This document shows, piece by piece, positions 22,791-34,190 of a DNA stretch of 64,000 bases (within the stretch, counting starts at the first letter, position 1; every line of letters begins with the position of its first letter). A program made the position numbers and the translations under genes. This DNA comes from Prosopocoilus inquinatus (taxonomy: Eukaryota; Arthropoda; Insecta; Coleoptera; Lucanidae), in assembly GCA_036172665.1 (NCBI GenBank), contig CM069875.1:21855806-21919805 (forward strand), read 5' to 3'. A model generated the notes under the pieces. The model made no database searches and was not told the origin of the DNA. It saw only the letters and a list, made by a program, of their open reading frames with translations.

Positions 22791-23920
22791 CGTGACATGG
22801 CATAGAATTTATAACCACCCCTTTTTCTCGTTCGTGAAACTGTCTTAGCATAATAAATGATTACTTAACGGGCATTTATTATTTTGTAATTCGTTCTCTC
22901 AAAACTCTGAACGCATTTAAAATATGCAGGTTGTATCACATCTTTGATTATAGCAAGAGATGTGATAGAGTATATGCCTCTATTCTTGTTATACAAAAAA
23001 CGTGTACACTCAAAATTAAGTTCTCTTTGTTGTGATAACGCTCGCTCGGTTGACCGTTTTTAAGGTTCGACTAATCGACGCGATGTCCGTAAAATTATCT
23101 GCTTTCCCTACCGCTCATTCGCATATTCCATAATAGAAATAACTGGCACAACATGTACTTTATAAATCCTTAATTTAATTAGAGTACTTTATTTTGATAC
23201 TAGGCCACGCGATGTTCCGACCTAAACTGTTGATTTTATCCGTCTGCCTGAACAAGTAATTACATTTGAAGCTTCATTCATACCTTGGAGTCCGAAGATG
23301 AAAGGCTAGGATCTCTTGACTTCTTCTTTTTCGAAACCCATTTGTGTTATATCCTTCCTATAACTTGAAATATATGTAGATATAACGATGTTGGTGCTGA
23401 TCAAGTGAAAATTAAAAGAGGAGTAAAGGAATACACAGTCTTAAAAAATATTATAATATAAAGTTTGTTAAAAATAAAAACGATGTCCGCGCGTGGTTTG
23501 TTTTAAGACTTGGCGGTGCATAACATTTCATGTTCTTTCTCTTTCTTATCCTCATCACTGTATTGTAAAGAGATTTTCCTCGCCGACATAAATCTTAAAC
23601 AACTGATGCTTTGATGTGTCTAAATTGAGTTGCTTCAATAGCATATGTATAACATTTTTGTTGGTATCAAAAAAAAACAACACAAGTACTGGGAATATTG
23701 CTAAAACGACTAACGCTCCCAAGCGCACCACAAATTAATAAGGCGAAACCAACCTTGCCCTTAAATGTTCGAAGAGAGTTTGCATTAATAAAACCATTGT
23801 GACATCAGCAGGGACCATTCGCATTAAATATCAAGCTTCAAGTTCACATAAACAAATCCCGGTGGCGGGAACTTTATGAGTGTCTAAACGCATGGAATAA
23901 CAGAAAAAAAGATGCGCTTG
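22791..23920. other. No gene recognised
   Basis: Mixed-composition DNA without a supported gene. The sequence from about 23,700 onward is somewhat GC-richer and leads directly into the tandem duplication. Confidence 0.4.
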
Positions 23921-24594
23921 CAATCGTTTCAACAGATGATACCTACGAACCTACCTACCTACCTACGAACAATATTATTTATTTAAAACTATAAAGGAGT
24001 GCCGAGGCCTCGAGAATTTTGCACGAATTCATAGATGGAAAGCCCAAACAAACGTTTAAAATAAAATGCAAAGCGTGAGATTATTTATAATTCGCCTAAT
24101 TAGTCACTCCAGCGACTACAGAGCGGTCACAAAAAACTGTAAATAAAGTTCCGAGGAACTGGGTACGGCAAACGAAGAGTTCTTAAACACAGAGAAAGAA
24201 ATTTCTTACTATTGCGAAATCAGAAATAAATGTGTCGAACGGAATATACAGGTCGTTCCCTGAAAGCGGTTTTCACAATCGTTTCAACAGATGATGCAAC
24301 TTTATCAAAAGAAACAGATCCTATGAACGATATTATTTTTTAAAACTATAAAGGAGTGCCGAGGCCTCGAGAATTTTGCACTAATTCATAGCAGGAATGC
24401 AAAGCGTGAGATTATTTGTAATTTGCCTAATTAGTCACTCCAGTGACTACAGAGCAATCACAAAAAACTGTAATTAAAGTTTCGAGGAACTGGGTACGGC
24501 AAACGAAAGGTTCCTAAACACAGAGAAAGGAATTTCTTACTATTGCGAAATCGGAAATAAATGTGAGTCGAACGGAGTATACAGGTCGTTTTCA
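23921..24594 (+). repeat. Direct tandem duplication, period about 355 bp
   Basis: Unit 1 starts CAATCGTTTCAACAGATGAT at 23,921 and unit 2 starts with the same 20 bases at 24,276. Both include AGGAGTGCCGAGGCCTCGAG, CTAATTAGTCACTCCAG and GAGGAACTGGGTACGGCAAA. Unit 2 has an internal deletion and scattered substitutions. Unit 1 also carries a small CCTA microsatellite (about 23,943-23,966). Neither unit has terminal inverted repeats, so this resembles a segmental duplication of ordinary sequence and not a transposon. Confidence 0.85.
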
Positions 24595-24599
24595 CACCA

Positions 24600-26036
24600 T
24601 AACAACAAATTCTAACAAACACCATTCACAAATCTTATAACAAATGTATGTATTACCATATCAGGTAGACTTTAGAAAATTTAATATTTATTTCATACGA
24701 TTGACATAACTTACTAATTACATTAGATAATATTCCATGTCAAGGAATATCGCAAAAACGTTTATCGATTTTGGGGGTGTGACTTAACAAACTCTTTGAA
24801 AAGGATGGTTTCATGTTTCTCTATGACAGAAGGTAGAGATAAAAAAGTGAGTTCGTACAACATTTTATGCCTGGGAAAAGAGCGAGTGAATGCAGATTTT
24901 TTTTATTAAAATGAAATTATGATTCTGAAAACAGCAGTTTATGCGGAAACTGCGGAATTTAAATCCATTTAAACAAGGACAATAGCCTTTCTACATACAT
25001 AAATAAGCATAAAAAAATTCGCGCTTTGCTAGTGCTGTAGTGTTTATCGTCAGTTTTGCAATCCTATAATTTCACGTTGTACTATTCACTATCCTCTGCA
25101 TTCACTCTGTAATTGACGTTTTGTATTTTTAATCAATATCGAATTTATATTTATTGTATTTTGTGTTTGTTTGAAAAACCTCTTGTAACTGATTTTTTTC
25201 TTTTTTTGTTGAAGATATAAAATACATCATTATTATGCTTTTGTTATTTTAAAGAACCGCTCATTCTTAATATACAAGTTATAGCGTTTTCAAATCTTTG
25301 CTCCAGAACACTCCGATAGTATCTTAATTTTTTGTTATAAGAAGTGTTATACTCCAGTTAAAGGTTTTATATAACTATATTTAACTTTATTCCAAAAATG
25401 TCAGACAAATCACTCATGTAAGACCAGTTTATAAACAGTTCTGTTTGTGACATTAATTTAACAAAATATGCTAGACGAAGCTTTGTGAATACGAAAAGCA
25501 GCTAAATCATCCATTTAGCTTCCGATTTGTTACATTTATTAATAAGTCAAACCTAAATGGGCGATTTATAAATCATTACCAACAGAGCATTTAAAGTAAA
25601 TGACGTTTTGTGAATACGGCCGTAAGAGTGCTCTAGAGCAGTCAATTGAAAACGCTGTTAGCTAATTACCACAATGTCGTGCGATTATTATTACGGGATA
25701 GTTGTATATCATCATTAAGGGACCATTCTGCTAAGCTAAGTGGATGGTTAAGTCACGACATCACGCAGCTATTATTTTTTAACGTTAACAAAGGAAAATT
25801 ACTAGATGCCGTAAATACATGTACGGGGTACAAGTTAAGTCTAGGTATTAATCTGACCTAGCGTTTCTTTTGTTAATATAATTGATACGAATTGAGTTAA
25901 TCTTGTTGCAATTCAAATATTAACGAAGTTTAATTTAAAATAATTAATATTCTAGCAACCTTGGTTTACATTTATTAGATATTGATTAATAAGCATACTC
26001 TAACCTGAAACTTAAATGTACAACAGATATTCACAA
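24600..26036. other. AT-rich stretch, possible decayed MITE end at about 25,420-25,620
   Basis: No gene is supported. AGCTTTGTGAATACGAAAAGC near 25,480 and ACGTTTTGTGAATACGGCCG near 25,603 recall the GGCCGTATTCACAAA-type termini of insect MITEs, but I cannot pair the ends. The remaining sequence is unremarkable. Confidence 0.35.
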
Positions 26037-26038
26037 AT

Positions 26039-26162
26039 TAGGTCTGTTTGTTATCCTGCACTAGTGTACACTAAAGTATTTGTGTCTTGTTCTAACCTCA
26101 TACATTAATACGAGATGAAGATAGTTTGAGTGTGCACTAGTGCAGGATACAAACCGACCTAT
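26039..26162. mobile_element. Small MITE, about 124 bp
   Basis: The arms TAGGTCTGTTTGTTATCCTG and the inverse of AATAGGTCGGTTTGTATCCT continue inward to a shared CACTAGTG palindrome and ACACT. About 35 bp per arm are inverse complements, leaving a loop of about 55 bp. There is no coding sequence. Confidence 0.8.
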
Positions 26163-26469
26163 TGTACATTACGTGAATGTCATTAGTTTTACACATTATT
26201 TTTGACTGAAATTTAAACTGTTCAAATCGTGCGCCCATTCGGGGTTATATAGCCAATTCATCCGCCACCAGAAATGCATGAAGCTCCTCACGTCCTGGAA
26301 CATTCCATATAGATGGCTGCAATCTCGAAAACACTGCCTCTGGAACAGGCGTGAACACTTTATTACCTACCTGCTGGTCAAGCAATAAAGTTAGCTCTGG
26401 GTCGACGGATTTTAGAGCCACCGGTAGCTACAATGGGACGGTTGTGGTATTCTCAAACCAAGCGAGAAA
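26163..26469. other. No gene recognised
   Basis: Slightly GC-richer spacer between the small MITE and the family-B element. The frames at 26,351-26,621 on both strands overlap the B arm and have no domain. Confidence 0.4.
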
Positions 26470-27515
26470 ATTAAGTACAAAAAGTTCGCACCATATGGGA
26501 AATTTTTTATTATTGATTTTTTTGTTAAATCTTTTTGAGTCAATAGTTTGTGCATGTTCGATAACCAAATGTAGGTAGGACAATGCTGGTGAGCAATTTT
26601 TAGTGTTGCTAAAAATAGCACTTATTTAAGATACGAAAATTAAAAAAATTGTTGTAATTTGGAACTGCTGGACGTATTAGACAAAATTTTAGTAGGATTC
26701 AATAGGTATTTAAAAAATGTGTAATTTGATTGCCGGACAAAATTTGCTTTGGTCTAGTATTTCGAAAAAAGGAAGATTTTCGATATTCTCAGTTTTGCTC
26801 AAGATGTGAAGTAGTCAATGGTCATCTGGCATTTAACTCTTACGAATTGTTAGATTTTTCATTAATATTTATAAAAAATATTAAATAGAATAAATTTTCC
26901 TCTTGGCTTCCGAATTGTTGCATGCATAAGAAAATTTAAAAAAAAATTTCATGTTTCTCGTGCAAGGCCTTTTTTACATATGATTTCGTGTTAATGTTTC
27001 TGATTTCTTCATAATACGTTTCTGATAATCCCAATTTAGTCTAATGAAACCTAAAATTGCAAGAATTGCATCTACTTTTCAGTTTGGACCCGTTTTATTC
27101 GTACTTATAAAATCGATATTTTTCATGGTAGCCATGAAATCGTAATCTGTACCAATGTCGATGTTATAAGTACGGATTTAAACGGTCCAAACCAAAAAGT
27201 AGATGGAATTCTTGCAATTTTAGGTCTGCTTAGGCTAAGTTAGGGTTAGAAGAAGATCAAGAAATCAGAAGTAGTAACACATAAATTTATGTAGAAAAAG
27301 CCTTGCACCAGAAACGTGAAAAATCGTTTCATTTTTTTGTGCACGCAACAATTAAAAACCAAAGACCAAATTTGATTGTTTTAAATACTGGTTACGGATA
27401 TAAATGAATAAGCTAACCACTCGTAAGTATCAAATGCCCATTTACTTCGTCACATCTCGAGCAAAACTGAGAATATTGAAAATCTTCCTTTTTTCGAAGT
27501 ACTGGTGCGTTCCCA
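26470..27515. mobile_element. Family B foldback element, right arm truncated
   Basis: The left arm (about 26,479-27,135) and the right arm (about 27,160-27,510) are inverse copies around a centre at about 27,145 (CATGGTAGCCATG palindrome). Shared words include TCTACTTTTCAGTTTGGACC in inverse form and AACGTGAAAAATCGTTTCA. The right arm stops at TTTTTTCGAAGTACTGG, well short of the counterpart of the left terminus, so the copy is incomplete. It has no coding potential. It is related to the arm at 17,640-18,207. Confidence 0.75.
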
Positions 27516-27928
27516 GCTCGATGCAGTGAGAAAAAAATGTTTCGCTCGACTTAAGCGCTTCGGCACTCCCTGTTTCGAGCACGATATGATTACCCGACGA
27601 TAAAAAAAGATTCGACTCTGGTAAATACGCTAGAGAGGCGTCCCAGAATAACAGATGAATTTGAAACTCTAACAACCTCCAGCAACCTGCGAAAGAGTCT
27701 TCTGGGCAACAGAAGGTGCCTCTAGTCCGAATGTGGATTTATTAGCGTTACAACTCCTCATATGATTACATTTTTTATAAAATAATTTGAAAATTGTAAT
27801 AAAATGGAAATTACGTGTGATCTTTCACCCATCGATTGCTTGAACCGTCTCGCCCCAGCGAGCATCGACCGCGAGACATGTTCGCGCTGCCCTGCCACAA
27901 CCGACGTCACAGATGGGAGGCGTAAACT
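27516..27928. other. Moderate-GC stretch, no gene recognised
   Basis: Composition rises here compared with the neighbouring TE arms. The minus-strand frames at 27,442-27,675 and 27,758-28,096 have no recognisable domain and overlap repeat sequence. Confidence 0.35.
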
Positions 27929-27997
27929 GTTATAAAAGGCAAAACGCGACTCTGGAACGCTCTCTTGCAGGTTATCTGCGAGTCCTTTTATAACCCT
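27929..27997 (+). promoter_or_regulatory. TATAAAAGG box within a short inverted repeat
   Basis: GTTATAAAAGG at about 27,929 faces CCTTTTATAAC at about 27,987, with GCGACTC/GAGTC extending the arms. TATAAAAGG matches the optimal TATA-box consensus and could be a core promoter on either strand, perhaps of a degraded LTR retrotransposon. The mirror-image placement may equally be just a hairpin. No transcript evidence is available. Confidence 0.35.
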
Positions 27998-28029
27998 ACC
28001 TGGCTTGTTCAACCCGCCGCTCCTTTCTA

Positions 28030-28310
28030 GCCTAATACTCTGCTGGTTTCCCGCAGGATATTGACCGTCTTGGTAAGCATGCTGTTGGTCAACCACAGCT
28101 TGTGAATCGTTTCTCTCTAGTATTCTGCTGGTCCCCCGTAGGATATTGACCGTTCCGTCCGGTTAAGCGTGCTGTTGGTCAACCACGGATTATGAGCAGT
28201 TCCCCTCTAGTATATTACGCTGGTCTCCCGCGGAATATGATCCGCTCCTCTCGCGAGTACATTCTGCTGGCCCCTTAGGATATGTATTGATTCCCCTCCG
28301 GTGTGTTTTT
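28030..28310 (+). repeat. Degenerate GC-rich minisatellite, about four units
   Basis: CTGCTGGTTTCCCGCAGGAT at 28,040 recurs as CTGCTGGTCCCCCGTAGGAT (28,125), CGCTGGTCTCCCGCGGAAT (28,219) and CTGCTGGCCCCTTAGGATAT (28,264). The first two units also share TATTGACCGT and GCTGTTGGTCAACCAC. Spacings are 85, 94 and 45 bp. Internal tandem repeats of this size are known in LTRs and untranslated regions of retrotransposons, but the class here is not determined. Confidence 0.7.
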
Positions 28311-28439
28311 CCCATCCACCCTGTTGTTCCTTTCTTAAGGTAGTCAACGTCATCTCCGCAGCAGCCGTTCATAATCATCGCCTCGATCACTGCACCGCAG
28401 TATCCGCGATAGCCCAGACCACCGCAAGGCATATTGCGT

Positions 28440-29230
28440 GAGGCGACGTTATTTAATATACCTACTGTTGTTATTATATTCTTTAGTGTTAAATATATTT
28501 GTTTATTATATTAGTACCTGGACTTATATATGTAATATCTCCACTGAGTTACGACGGACAACACCGAAAAGAAAGTTATAAAATTAAGGAAATAATTAGC
28601 AAACAAACTTTACGCATAATTAGTGCGTTTGAAACTGGAATGCGAGCATCGCAAGTACTCTGCGAACTCTGAGATATTTCGCGACCGAGTTAAGCAAGTA
28701 AATTTTTGTAAACAAACCCGTATAAATAGTCCGAGTTAAATTTGGGCGCTGTCACCGTTACCTTGGCTTGGGCTTTAATCACGCCGCCATCTCGGCTTGA
28801 CCTCAACTCAACATTCACCTTTTGTCACTGCCAGAACGGGAGAAGCCGTTGGCAAGCCACAGCGAAACACCTCAAGACCACCGAACTCCCTACAACAGCT
28901 GGAACTTCGCACACCCCTGCACTGTCTGTATCGAGGAAGAACGGAACTCGGACTGGCAGAAAAACCCCGACCCCCAGAGGTTAATTTCAATTTCAATTGT
29001 TTGAAAGCTCTACCTACTCCCGTACAACGCCGGAAGTTATTCGCGACATGGTGAATCGCCACAAAGTGCGACAATGTAATAGGATAATAGCTATGATTTT
29101 AAATAAGTAAAGTGAAATGTAAGTCACTAGTGAACCATATACGTCACTTGAAGTTAAAGCCTGAACTTATTCTCGCATTATCGACTAAATTACTTTGTTA
29201 AATAAATTTGCTACAACTGTCATTGAAAAA
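28440..29230 (+). other. Possible LTR-retrotransposon debris
   Basis: TATAAATAG lies at about 28,724, followed by a GC-richer 330-bp block (28,740-29,070) with several overlapping short frames on both strands. An AT-rich tail with AATAAA follows at about 29,200. This order (promoter, transcribed block, polyadenylation signal) resembles a solitary LTR. No matching second LTR, primer-binding site or TG...CA boundary could be established, so the call is tentative. The overlapping frames show no protein domain. Confidence 0.25.
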
Positions 29231-30480
29231 AAAAATTGTTTTTAACGATATTTTGGAGGTGTTGGACAAAGTTAAGCTAGCTAGTTAAAATGGCATGCGT
29301 GTGTTTGTAGTAGCTACAAAAAAAATTAAACCACTGTTTTTGCGTGTCTTATAGGCTTTATAACACAACTTGTTCTATAAATAATTATTATATAAACAGT
29401 GGTTTATTTTGGAGTTTAATTTTGAACAATACATTGCACTGGTATTAATGCACTATTTAGGATTTGTAAAAATTGGTAAAAATAAATGAAAAGTACTGAC
29501 TAAGAATCGATTAAAATTTCCTTGAAGAAATTACTAAAGGAAGAAATCAACAGAAATATGGAAATTACTCCGTGAAATTATATTATCGAGTTATATCCTT
29601 TTTATTCTGTCCGGCGCATAATGAAGCGCAGTGGAGTGCACCTTGTTATATTCAGCAAACCACGTTGGCAAGCGTGCAGTAACAATGCGCCATGAAGACT
29701 TCGCGTGACTGTTTCCTGCTTCCGTTTTATTTACTGAATTACCTCGCCTTGCACTACAAACCGTAAAAAATATATTGGATTTTGACTTTACTACGGTGGT
29801 GGAGAGAGGTAATACGAGCTGAAATACATTTTAAATAAAGCGCGTTGCCAGTCGCATTATTTAGAAAATGCGATCGCGGAAAATGTATGCGGTCCACGGA
29901 AGTAAATAATACGCTTTTTTCCCATCCTTCGTCGAATCGTGCCGTGCCGTAGGTAAATTATGCCCGCTCCCAAATAATTTAATTATTGATTGGCAATAAA
30001 TAACCGCCGTTATATTTCTGCGGAGCTATTTATCCAACTAGAAAATGAATTGGTGGGACGTGGAACGAATTCGTCTGACAAAGTTTAATTATATTAAAAA
30101 TAAAACGGCTGACGGAAATTTACGGACGTTATTAAATGCGATTAATTCTTATTGTCTGAAAGCGTGCCAAATTGATTTCGTGAGTAGAGTTCACATTCAT
30201 TTAAAAACAAGTTGTAATTTTTTTTAAAGATTCATCAGTCGGCGAGTCATGTATCTGTTAGGTGTACATACCAATTCTCCCTTAATTGGACCACATGGAC
30301 AGTGATCGGTGAACATTATGCCTGAATTTTAAAAATGCTGACAATTTATATATATTTCAAATACGGTGGAAAGGACTACTTGTAGAATTTTATGAGCGAT
30401 CAAATTGGACTTTGAATGTGGATTACACTATTGAGATAAAAAAAGCAAAAATAGCACTACTGTTTTGATACGTCCCGAAT
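29231..30480. other. Non-repetitive stretch with a GC-richer island (about 29,580-30,230)
   Basis: No gene is supported. The middle portion lacks inverted-repeat structure, is less AT-rich than neighbouring TE DNA and contains TTAATTA/ATTAAT clusters. It could be single-copy regulatory sequence. The frame at 30,045-30,227 has no domain. Confidence 0.35.
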
Positions 30481-31039
30481 ACAGGATGTATTCAGGACGG
30501 CTTCCTTCGTACCTCTATAGTTACTCATTTTACAACAAATGTTTGAAATGAAAGTTACTATCAAATGGAGCCTATTTTAAAATTAGTTTAGTGTATACTG
30601 AGTGTTCCGTTTGGTCCGAGCGTTATGTAACTTCGCTATTTAATTTTTCGTATAGTTCCTGCTCGTGAGAATTACAGAAGATATGAAACAAATAATTAAT
30701 ACTTTTAAAAACGAGCTAAAAATGTAATTTATTAACTTACTTGACGTTTCGCAAATATAATTATTTGCTTTCGTTATTTTAAATGGAATACACCATATAT
30801 TTTGACCTTTCCGAATTTCGTACTGAATTTTGATATGATTAAGTACCACACATAGGGCCTAGTGTAAATCGTTTTCTCCTTCTTCAACTTCTTCCAAAAA
30901 ATGACACTGTTGCAGTACTTCAAACAAACGCAAATATCGTAGAAACAAATGACGAGGCTTGTGGTGTTAAGAAAAATTCCAACTAGCATAAGTTCTTACA
31001 AAAAAATTTATAAACTCGAGAATACAGGATGATTCATAA

Positions 31040-32765
31040 TAAGTGTTCGATCCGTTAGTGATGTATTTACCAAGGTCATGCAAGTCCGAAATTGCAAGAA
31101 AAAATTTATCGGAGACATTTCGAAAATCAACGTCTTTGGTGCCCCAAATGGAATTCGTTTGAATAGCACCAACGACTATTGGAATACAATGCGTAATGTG
31201 TTTTTAAAATCGGGTTTGACTAACTGTTTCTGTTTTGGAAACTGTGTCAATAAAAAGCAAACATTATGTGATATAACGTACGGTTTTTGATATGACCTTT
31301 TTGATATGTGCCTATCCACATGATTGATGAATAGGCCGCCATACATAACGCGTCTTAGGGCTAGCTTGTTCGATCAATTAAACATTTTATAGTTTATTAA
31401 AACTGAATTTTCTTCTGGATGCACGTTTTAACTCTCGTACTTGAAGAGCAAGGTTTTTCTTCTTTGCACAAGCAAGTCTGCGTGACAAGTATTCTACCAC
31501 CTAAGAGCATTCGAAAATTCTGTGTGAAAGTCAGCCTAATGAATCACGAAAGCCGGACAGTGATTTGCATTGTTTTGTTTTTTTTTTTGCTCCAGCAGAA
31601 ACGCAATTTTCTCAACTGTGTTAAGGGAGTTTTATTTGTAGTATTTGATTAAATATGATTTGCTTCACTTTAATTCGATTAAATATCTCGCACATGAAGC
31701 AATTGCAAATTTATAAAACATTGCGGTAATACATTCGTTCATTTAAAAGAGTCCTAAAGGGCCGCTGTTGGCATTAAAAGCACATCATTCGTTTCTTCGT
31801 AGGATAAGTAATCTTAAGATGCACGAAGTTCATTAAGTTTCTTTGAATTGATACGTACGTTAACACGAACACGATTCTACTGACAAAATTATTATTGTAT
31901 CCCTTCTTACATAAAAAAAAAATCAAGTTCATTGTTGGTATTACGCATCTTTTGTCAGACAGCCGTAAACAAATCGTTTTGCGGTTTTAGTTCAAGGTTA
32001 AAAGTTGGTGTTTTGTATCTTTTTCGTCGAAAGTCTATTGCTATTGTGACGCATTCAACTATTCCAGTGACTACCAACAAGTTTACATGTGAAATTTTAA
32101 TCCATTTTATCTCAAAAACTACACAAGTTAGACCCCGCTATGTCTACAGTTATTTGTTTTGTTTTTTGAAGGACTATCAGTGGTTAACGGGTCGGATACT
32201 CATTTTGTATCACCCTACATACAATGTATGGTAACTAAGAAAGGAGTGTGATATCTAGGGGAGATCGGTTACGGTTGTCTCACAGGTTGGTTGTCACAGT
32301 GATCATAACAGAAAACTGAAGGAATGAATAAGTTCATTAACTGATGAAGGAGCAACAGCTTCCTTCTTACTTCACTTAAGTCCTCTCTGAAATACTGTGA
32401 CGGAGACATGTGCGTTTGCTTTTTTCAGATAGAAAAAATATATTTTTGTGCATCTGTATCGAATTTCATAAGTACACTTACATCTTTATAGTGGGTGTAC
32501 CTTTTCGTGTATTTATGATATTAAATGTGTGTTTCATGATATCGTTATACGGTTTCTTAAAGAAATATTAATTGAAAGTTATTTTGCGGGGTTATTTTCT
32601 AAAACGCATCTTGGGGAAGGTTGTCTCAGCTTGACAGGGGCTAGTGGTCACATGTGACAACAACAGGTGAACAAGAGGCGAAGAAATAGAAAGTATCGAA
32701 ACGTTTGTTGGGTGAGAATAAGGAAAAGAAAAAGATTTCTAAAGGAAAGAAATTTAAAAAAAAGC
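31040..32765. other. Interior of the G pair, no gene recognised
   Basis: AT-rich DNA. Open frames at 31,078-31,290, 31,419-31,652 and 31,932-32,234 have no recognisable domain. TTGTCTCACAGGTTGGTTGTCAC (20-base core TTGTCTCACAGGTTGGTTGT) near 32,276 and GGTTGTCTCAGC near 32,617 are similar words flanking this area, but they are not a clean inverted repeat. Confidence 0.4.
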
Positions 32766-32994
32766 AGTTGATAACGTCGAAGACGAGAAAGAGTATGATG
32801 AAGAGTTTTGCTTGATTTGCATGTCTCCGTACTCTGGTAGCAAGGCTAGGCAAGTCTGGATTCAGTGCCAGGATTGCAAGTTTTGGGCTCATGAAGCATG
32901 CGCGCGTGGGCTACCAAATTACTTTTGCCAAAATTGTGATTCTGTTAAGACAGAAGTCGTAACTGACAAAATCATTGCTTCGAGATTTTCCTGA
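32766..32994 (+). pseudogene. Relic of a transposase C-terminus with a PHD-like zinc finger
   Basis: Read in the frame of 32,812, the stretch encodes a Lys/acid-rich lead (DEKEYDEEF) followed by a C4HC3 pattern: CLIC, then WIQCQDCKFW, then HEAC, then YFCQNC. The order and spacing fit a PHD-type zinc finger. Such fingers with this wording (WVQC..C..WAHE.C) occur at the C-termini of insect pogo/Tigger-type DDE transposases. No upstream catalytic domain is found in the preceding 500 bp, so only the tail remains. It could alternatively be a lone exon of a PHD gene, but the DNA context and absence of splice signals favour a transposon relic. Confidence 0.55.
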
Positions 32995-33110
32995 TTTAGT
33001 AAAATTTATTTTGCCACCAAATTTGAAAATTTTATTAAAAATTGAATTTAACGTTTGCTAAAAGGTTCTAAAAGCGGAATCCGAACACCGTGCAGAATTG
33101 TAACAGCACC

Positions 33111-33194
33111 AAGTAACGAACCGCGATGTTCCCGCGAACACCTTTCAGACGTTCACGACAACATCCGCGGCGCTGTTCGTGCGGTTCGTTACTT
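33111..33194. repeat. Short hairpin, 14-bp arms
   Basis: AAGTAACGAACCGC at 33,111 is mirrored perfectly by GCGGTTCGTTACTT at 33,181-33,194. The 56-bp loop is GC-richer than the surroundings and contains CCGCG twice. It may be a very short MITE. Confidence 0.7.
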
Positions 33195-33761
33195 AACGCA
33201 GGTACAAGTCTCTACAGTCTTTTTAAACATTGGCCATATACACGTCATAAGCCAAGCGTGTAGACTTTATGACGTTGCAAATGTGCGAAATGTAGACACG
33301 ACTTCTATGCTTAACAGGGCAGTATAGGAATAATGAAAATTTGAAATTTATCAAATTCACAAAAATAATTTTTAGATATATTTCTGTTTACGAAATTATG
33401 ATAATTCTTGGACAAATTTAACAATTTCCAAACCACAATAAATAAGATTTTAAATAGAATTGTCTGTAATTGATAAACGTGAATACGTGAGTTTAGTGAA
33501 TTTAAAAAATAAATAAATCGTTTAATTAAGTGTTTTAAGATCGTCAATACACAATTTTATTCTTTTAATTTCTCAACTGTTTCAAATATTGCTGGAGTAA
33601 TCTCTTCAAATGTTAATTTTTTACGTTGGCAGATGTTTTCAGTAGCTGTGACTGAATTCTTGTATATTAGCTGATTTATGAAACTCCATAAGAAGAAATC
33701 ATATGTAGTCAAATAAAGAAACCGAGCCGGCCAACTGACTCATTCTTTTGATGACCTAGAC

Positions 33762-34190
33762 CAGGGGTCGGTAACCTTTTTTGTCTGCTGAGTCAATAAT
33801 ATAAAAAAAATAACTCAAAATTTATAAGGAGCCAGCTTTTTTGTTTTGTTTCATAGTCTGCTGGATTTTTAAATTGTTTAAATTAAACTGCATTTCTGAT
33901 TAGTTCGAGACCATCAGTAGCATGAACACGTCAAATACACTTGATGGTGCTGTTAAAATTGGTCCTCACTTCGATAGGCAACTATTTTGATGGTTCACAA
34001 ATGGAACAAATCTATTGTCAAATAAAACGATAATCGCGGGAAATTTGAACACGTAGCTGGAAACATGCATTTACTTTTCTTAGATTTAAAGAATACACAA
34101 TAACTAATGCTAATAAGTAATATTGTTAAATAATATACTTAAATTGTGATAATTAAAAGAGCCACAACCGAAAAAAAATGTAAATAGATA
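33762..34190. mobile_element. hAT-like terminus, one end only
   Basis: CAGGGGTCGGTAACCTTTTT at 33,762 matches the CAGGGGT(C/G)GGCAACC-type terminal repeat known from hAT transposons. Further in, GGAGCCAGC and, near 34,158, AAAGAGCCACAACC recall the GAGCCAC subterminal words of the same group. The opposite terminus is not seen, so the element is probably truncated. Confidence 0.5.

Noticed and set aside
28742..29074. Overlapping open frames on both strands
   Set aside because: Four frames on two strands over the same 330 bp indicate GC-richer composition, not coding. No domain is seen in any of them.
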